Shown piece after piece: positions 61,405 through 64,000 of a DNA stretch of 64,000 bases. Under the pieces are notes generated by a model. The model had not been told where the DNA came from. It saw only the letters and a list, made by a program, of their open reading frames with translations, and did not search any database. The stretch covers positions 6,511,227-6,575,226 of the forward strand of contig NC_019693.1 of the NCBI RefSeq assembly GCF_000317105.1, read 5' to 3'. Each line of letters opens with the position of its first letter. Position 1 is the first letter of the stretch. Made by a program: the position numbers and the translations under genes. Origin of the DNA: Oscillatoria acuminata PCC 6304. Its GTDB lineage: Bacteria > Cyanobacteriota > Cyanobacteriia > Cyanobacteriales > Laspinemataceae.

Positions 61405-62484
61405 ATGAAATCAATCGACATTTACCCCACAAAGGGCTATCTGGACCGCGCTGTGATCGTTAAAGATGAGTTGGTTCTGCAAGGATGGGTGGCCCCGCTT
61501 CAAGGCGACTGCCCAGTGGACCAATTTCAAGTCACCTTTGCTGATCAGCCATTGAGCAATTTAAACTGCACCCTGGGGATGCCTTCTGAGGATGTGAAAA
61601 AGGTTTATCCCGACTTAAAAGGGGCTGACAAAGCTCGGTTTGAGATTCGCGCTACCCTGACGCCTGAACAGCAACAACAGCAGCAGGATGTGTTGATTAC
61701 GGCCACTCCCTTGGTGAATGGGGAAGCTGGGACGATGCTGCTGAACCTGATAGAACCCACTCTCCCTCTGCCACCGGAGGAGTACATCCAATATATTGGG
61801 GGGGGGTTTACGAATATTGGGTTAGAGTTTTTGGGCTATTTTATCCAACGGGGGGTATTACGACCGAGCGATCGCGTCTTGGATGTGGGCTGTGGAATTG
61901 GTCGGATGGCCTACACTTTGGCCTATTATCTCAATGCTCAGGGCAGTTATGAAGGGTTTGATATTCATAAACCCCTGATTGAGGTGGCGGCTCAAACTTT
62001 TGGCGATCGCTGTCGGAACTTTCGCTTTGAACACGCGGATATCTACAACCCGATGTACAACCCAGAAAGTCCCGTAGAAGCGGCAGAGTATCGCTTTCCC
62101 TATCCCAATGAGCGGTTTAATTTTGTGTTTTTGACCTCGGTGTTTACCCACATGAGAGCGCCCGAGGTCCGTCAGTACCTGAATGAGATTAACCGGGTGA
62201 TGAAACCGGGGAGTCGGTGCATGATCGCCTGCTTTTTGCTAAATCCCGAGTCAGAATCTTATATTCGCCTGGGGAAAAGCACCCAGAATATCGTTCATAA
62301 ATTGGAAGAGTGTTTTACCAGTACCCTGGAAGTCCCGGAAGAGGCGATCGGGTTTAAGGAACCCCTGCTATTAGAGTGGATCTCCAAAAGAGGATTTAGT
62401 GTCGTCGGAAAATATTATGGCGGATGGTGTGGACGCCCGTATCTGACGAGCTATCAGGATATACTGGTTTTGCAAAAAGACTAA
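61405..62484 (+). CDS. Class I methyltransferase of a polysaccharide locus
   Basis: 359 residues from the ATG at 61405. An N-terminal domain of about 110 residues (KGYLDRAVIVKDELVLQGWV, beta-rich) precedes the methyltransferase core: RVLDVGCGIGRMAYTLAYYL (SAM loop), GFDIHKPLIEVA, FNFVFLTSVFTHM, NEINRVMKPGSRCMIACFLL. The N-terminal part resembles the Ig-like adaptor region of glycan-modifying enzymes. With an ABC-2 permease and ATPase next (O-antigen/capsule exporter type), it probably methylates the sugar chain or its end, a known chain-termination signal in such exporters (inference). Confidence 0.85.
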   Translation: MKSIDIYPTKGYLDRAVIVKDELVLQGWVAPLQGDCPVDQFQVTFADQPLSNLNCTLGMPSEDVKKVYPDLKGADKARFEIRATLTPEQQQQQQDVLITATPLVNGEAGTMLLNLIEPTLPLPPEEYIQYIGGGFTNIGLEFLGYFIQRGVLRPSDRVLDVGCGIGRMAYTLAYYLNAQGSYEGFDIHKPLIEVAAQTFGDRCRNFRFEHADIYNPMYNPESPVEAAEYRFPYPNERFNFVFLTSVFTHMRAPEVRQYLNEINRVMKPGSRCMIACFLLNPESESYIRLGKSTQNIVHKLEECFTSTLEVPEEAIGFKEPLLLEWISKRGFSVVGKYYGGWCGRPYLTSYQDILVLQKD

Positions 62485-62721
62485 GAAAATATGCTTATAA
62501 CTTTTCCCGTTAGACTATTCTGACTGGGGATTCGTTATCCTAGCCTCTAAGCGCGATCGCCATTAGAGTGGGGGACCCTCCCGAGGGCGATCGCTTCTAA
62601 GTCCAGTTAATTCCGGGCTCATGGTGTCAGATGATCCTCAATTCGAGCGATCGCCTGCGCGTGGCACTTGCCATCGCCACCCTGAAGCCCCTATCTGTAG
62701 TTGTGGGTGAGGACGTGAAAA
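62485..62721. other. Short intergenic stretch before ABC permease
   Basis: Two HIP1-type GCGATCGC sites and a CCCTCCCGAGGG hairpin are visible. No gene and no clear terminator, so readthrough from the methyltransferase to the exporter is possible. Confidence 0.4.
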
Positions 62722-63579
62722 TTGGTCAGAACAATCAAAGGAGCCTTTCGCAAGGCAAACCCCATTTCCCAAAGGTCACTGCTCGATGAACAATTGTTAG
62801 TGAAGCTCAACCTGCTCAAAACCCTAGTCCAACGAGACTTAGCCGCCCGTTATAAAGGGTCAGTTTTGGGCAATTTGTGGCCGTTGCTTAATCAGCTTTC
62901 CCAATTGTTAATTTACACTTACGTCTTCTCGATTATTTTAAAAGTTAGGCTTCCGGCCAATAACTTACCGGAAAATAGCTTTACCTTCGGGTTATGGTTG
63001 TTTGCAGGATTGGTTCCCTGGATTGCTTTTACCACTGGCTTTATGCAAGCGGCTAATGTAGTTGTGGGACAACCCAATTTAGTCAAAAAAGTTGTTTTCC
63101 CCCTGAGTTTACTGCCCTTAGTACCCGTCCTTTCCGCCTTTATTGAAAGTACCTTTGGACTGATGGCACTGATTGTGATGTTGGCGATTTCGTCGGATAC
63201 CCTGCATCTAACTCTGTTCCTCCTCCCCTTGGTGTGGGTGACCCAACTGCTGTTCACCGCTGGACTGGGATATTTAACCTCGGGATTTACCGTATTTTTG
63301 CGAGACATTCCCCAAACCCTGATTGTCTTGGTGAATTTGTGGTTTTATTTAACTCCAATTTGCTATCCAGCCACGGTGATTCCTGAGCAATGGCGGGAAT
63401 TAGTGTTTTGGTTGAATCCAATGGCGGCGATCGCAGAAACCTATCGAGATATCATCCTCGTTGGAGAAATCAACCACCCCGGAGAATGGGCGGTTGCTAC
63501 TTTGATTTCTTTAGTCATCTTTGGACTCGGTTTCTGGTCCTACCGGCGCTTACGCCCCGCCTTTGCTGATGTCATCTAA
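62722..63579 (+). CDS. ABC-2 type polysaccharide exporter permease (Wzm/KpsM-like)
   Basis: 285 residues. The cytoplasmic N-terminus NLLKTLVQRDLAARYKGSVL is typical of ABC-2 permeases. Six membrane helices follow (LSQLLIYTYVFSIILKV; LWLFAGLVPWIAFTTGF; LVPVLSAFIESTFGLMALIV; LFLLPLVWVTQLLFTAGLGY; LIVLVNLWFYLTPICYPATV; VATLISLVIFGLGFWSYRRL). With the following ATPase it forms the Wzm-Wzt-like exporter of O-antigen, capsule or teichoic-type chains across the plasma membrane. The start TTG at 62722 is the first in frame after a stop at 62716; GAGG lies upstream at 62709-62712. Confidence 0.92.
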   Translation: MVRTIKGAFRKANPISQRSLLDEQLLVKLNLLKTLVQRDLAARYKGSVLGNLWPLLNQLSQLLIYTYVFSIILKVRLPANNLPENSFTFGLWLFAGLVPWIAFTTGFMQAANVVVGQPNLVKKVVFPLSLLPLVPVLSAFIESTFGLMALIVMLAISSDTLHLTLFLLPLVWVTQLLFTAGLGYLTSGFTVFLRDIPQTLIVLVNLWFYLTPICYPATVIPEQWRELVFWLNPMAAIAETYRDIILVGEINHPGEWAVATLISLVIFGLGFWSYRRLRPAFADVI

Positions 63580-63621
63580 ATTAACAATAAAAAACGAAGG
63601 ATAAAAAGGGAAAATTCCCTC

Positions 63622-63673
63622 GTTCCCAGGCTCTGCCTGGGAATGCCCAATCGGAGGCTCTGCCTCCAGTCCC
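63622..63673. repeat. Two GCTCTGCC hairpins
   Basis: GTTCCCAGGCTCTGCCTGGGAAT-like hairpin (63622-63644) and GGAGGCTCTGCCTCC (63653-63667) stand in tandem. The second is shared with the 160-bp element at 34063-34222. They lie between permease and ATPase genes of one operon. Confidence 0.7.
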
Positions 63674-63748
63674 CCCCTCCACTTCATCACTTGGGTCTCC
63701 TTCCCTCCTCCACACCTTGACAAGGCCGTTTTATACACCAGTAAACTC

Positions 63749-64000
63749 ATGGGTGAAATTGCAATTTCGCTAAAAAATGTTTCCAAATGCTTCAAACGCT
63801 ATCGGCATCCCGCCGATCGCCTGAAAGAAATTCTCCTCCCTGGCAAAGTCAGATCCGATGAATTTTGGGCTTTACGCGATATCTCCCTAGAACTTCCTAA
63901 AGGCAAAACCCTCGGCGTTGTCGGTCGCAATGGCTCCGGAAAAAGTACCCTCCTCCAAACCATTGTCGGCACGCTCTCTCCCACCAGCGGACAAGTCGAA
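63749..64000 (+). CDS. ABC exporter ATP-binding protein (Wzt/TagH-like), 3' end missing
   Basis: The frame starts at the ATG at 63749 and is open to the window end (84 codons). MGEIAISLKNVSKCFKRYRH is the family N-terminus, DEFWALRDISLELPKGKTLG is typical of Wzt/TagH ATPases, and the Walker A is GRNGSGKST. It powers export of the polysaccharide through the preceding permease. Whether it has the C-terminal glycan-binding domain of O-antigen Wzt cannot be seen. The 169-base gap to the permease holds two small hairpins. Confidence 0.93.
   Translation, partial: MGEIAISLKNVSKCFKRYRHPADRLKEILLPGKVRSDEFWALRDISLELPKGKTLGVVGRNGSGKSTLLQTIVGTLSPTSGQVE

Overview
The window is chromosomal DNA from a filamentous cyanobacterium, most likely of the Oscillatoria/Laspinema kind (inference). 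The evidence is the very frequent HIP1 octamer GCGATCGC and its partial forms, cyanobacterium/plastid-specific genes (PSRP-3/Ycf65, the clpR-clpP3 pair, ndhD, a DUF928 protein, a Mo-nitrogenase C-terminal-domain protein), Uma2 and DUF559 families, and many families of short palindromic repeats. No rRNA, tRNA, CRISPR array or intact insertion sequence was recognised.

Layout. 1-650: end of a methyltransferase gene with a long perfect terminator hairpin. 1.8-10.8 kb: DUF928 protein, a 1564-residue secreted protein joining a two-partner-secretion domain to a C-terminal CHAT caspase-like protease, a CHASE2 histidine kinase and a receiver-kinase hybrid; this looks like one sensory/effector unit. 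11.3-19.2 kb: a coiled-coil membrane protein, three dynamin-like GTPases, a DUF559 nuclease-like protein and a short J-domain protein, all on + and separated by tandem repeats. 19.4-26.7 kb: housekeeping genes (SDR, MraY-like transferase, cinA, a 45-residue small protein, aroQ, ndhD). 26.9-34.0 kb: accessory region with a PD-(D/E)XK protein, an HTH-NACHT-HEAT STAND gene split by an in-frame TAG, a duplicated family of unknown function around an SMI1/KNR4 gene, and orphan antitoxins. 34.5-41.9 kb: TPR protein, response regulator, GyrA/ParC-type topoisomerase, threonine synthase flanked by two ubiquitin-fold sulfur carriers. 42.0-45.0 kb: unstable accessory region with a segmental duplication, a DUF2283 gene and its pseudogene, and an Rpn-family nuclease. 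45.1-51.2 kb: a kinase / PP2C phosphatase / vWA triad of the TerY-P type, divergent from an HTH-STAND NTPase across a promoter that carries TTGGCTCA iterons. 51.2-64 kb: two Uma2 nucleases, J-TPR protein, clpP3/clpR, obgE, TerB-Mo-nitro_C protein, ycf65, HAD hydrolase, TPR protein, ruvB, and the start of a polysaccharide ABC-export locus (methyltransferase, permease, ATPase).

Functionally, the window mixes ordinary core genes with several candidate conflict/defence or programmed-response modules: secreted CHAT protease, NACHT, dynamin cluster, and TerY-P triad with a divergent STAND protein. The TerY-P/STAND locus and the three-dynamin/J-protein cluster are the best candidates for an under-described system. 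All functions are inferred from sequence motifs read by eye; no database search was possible.
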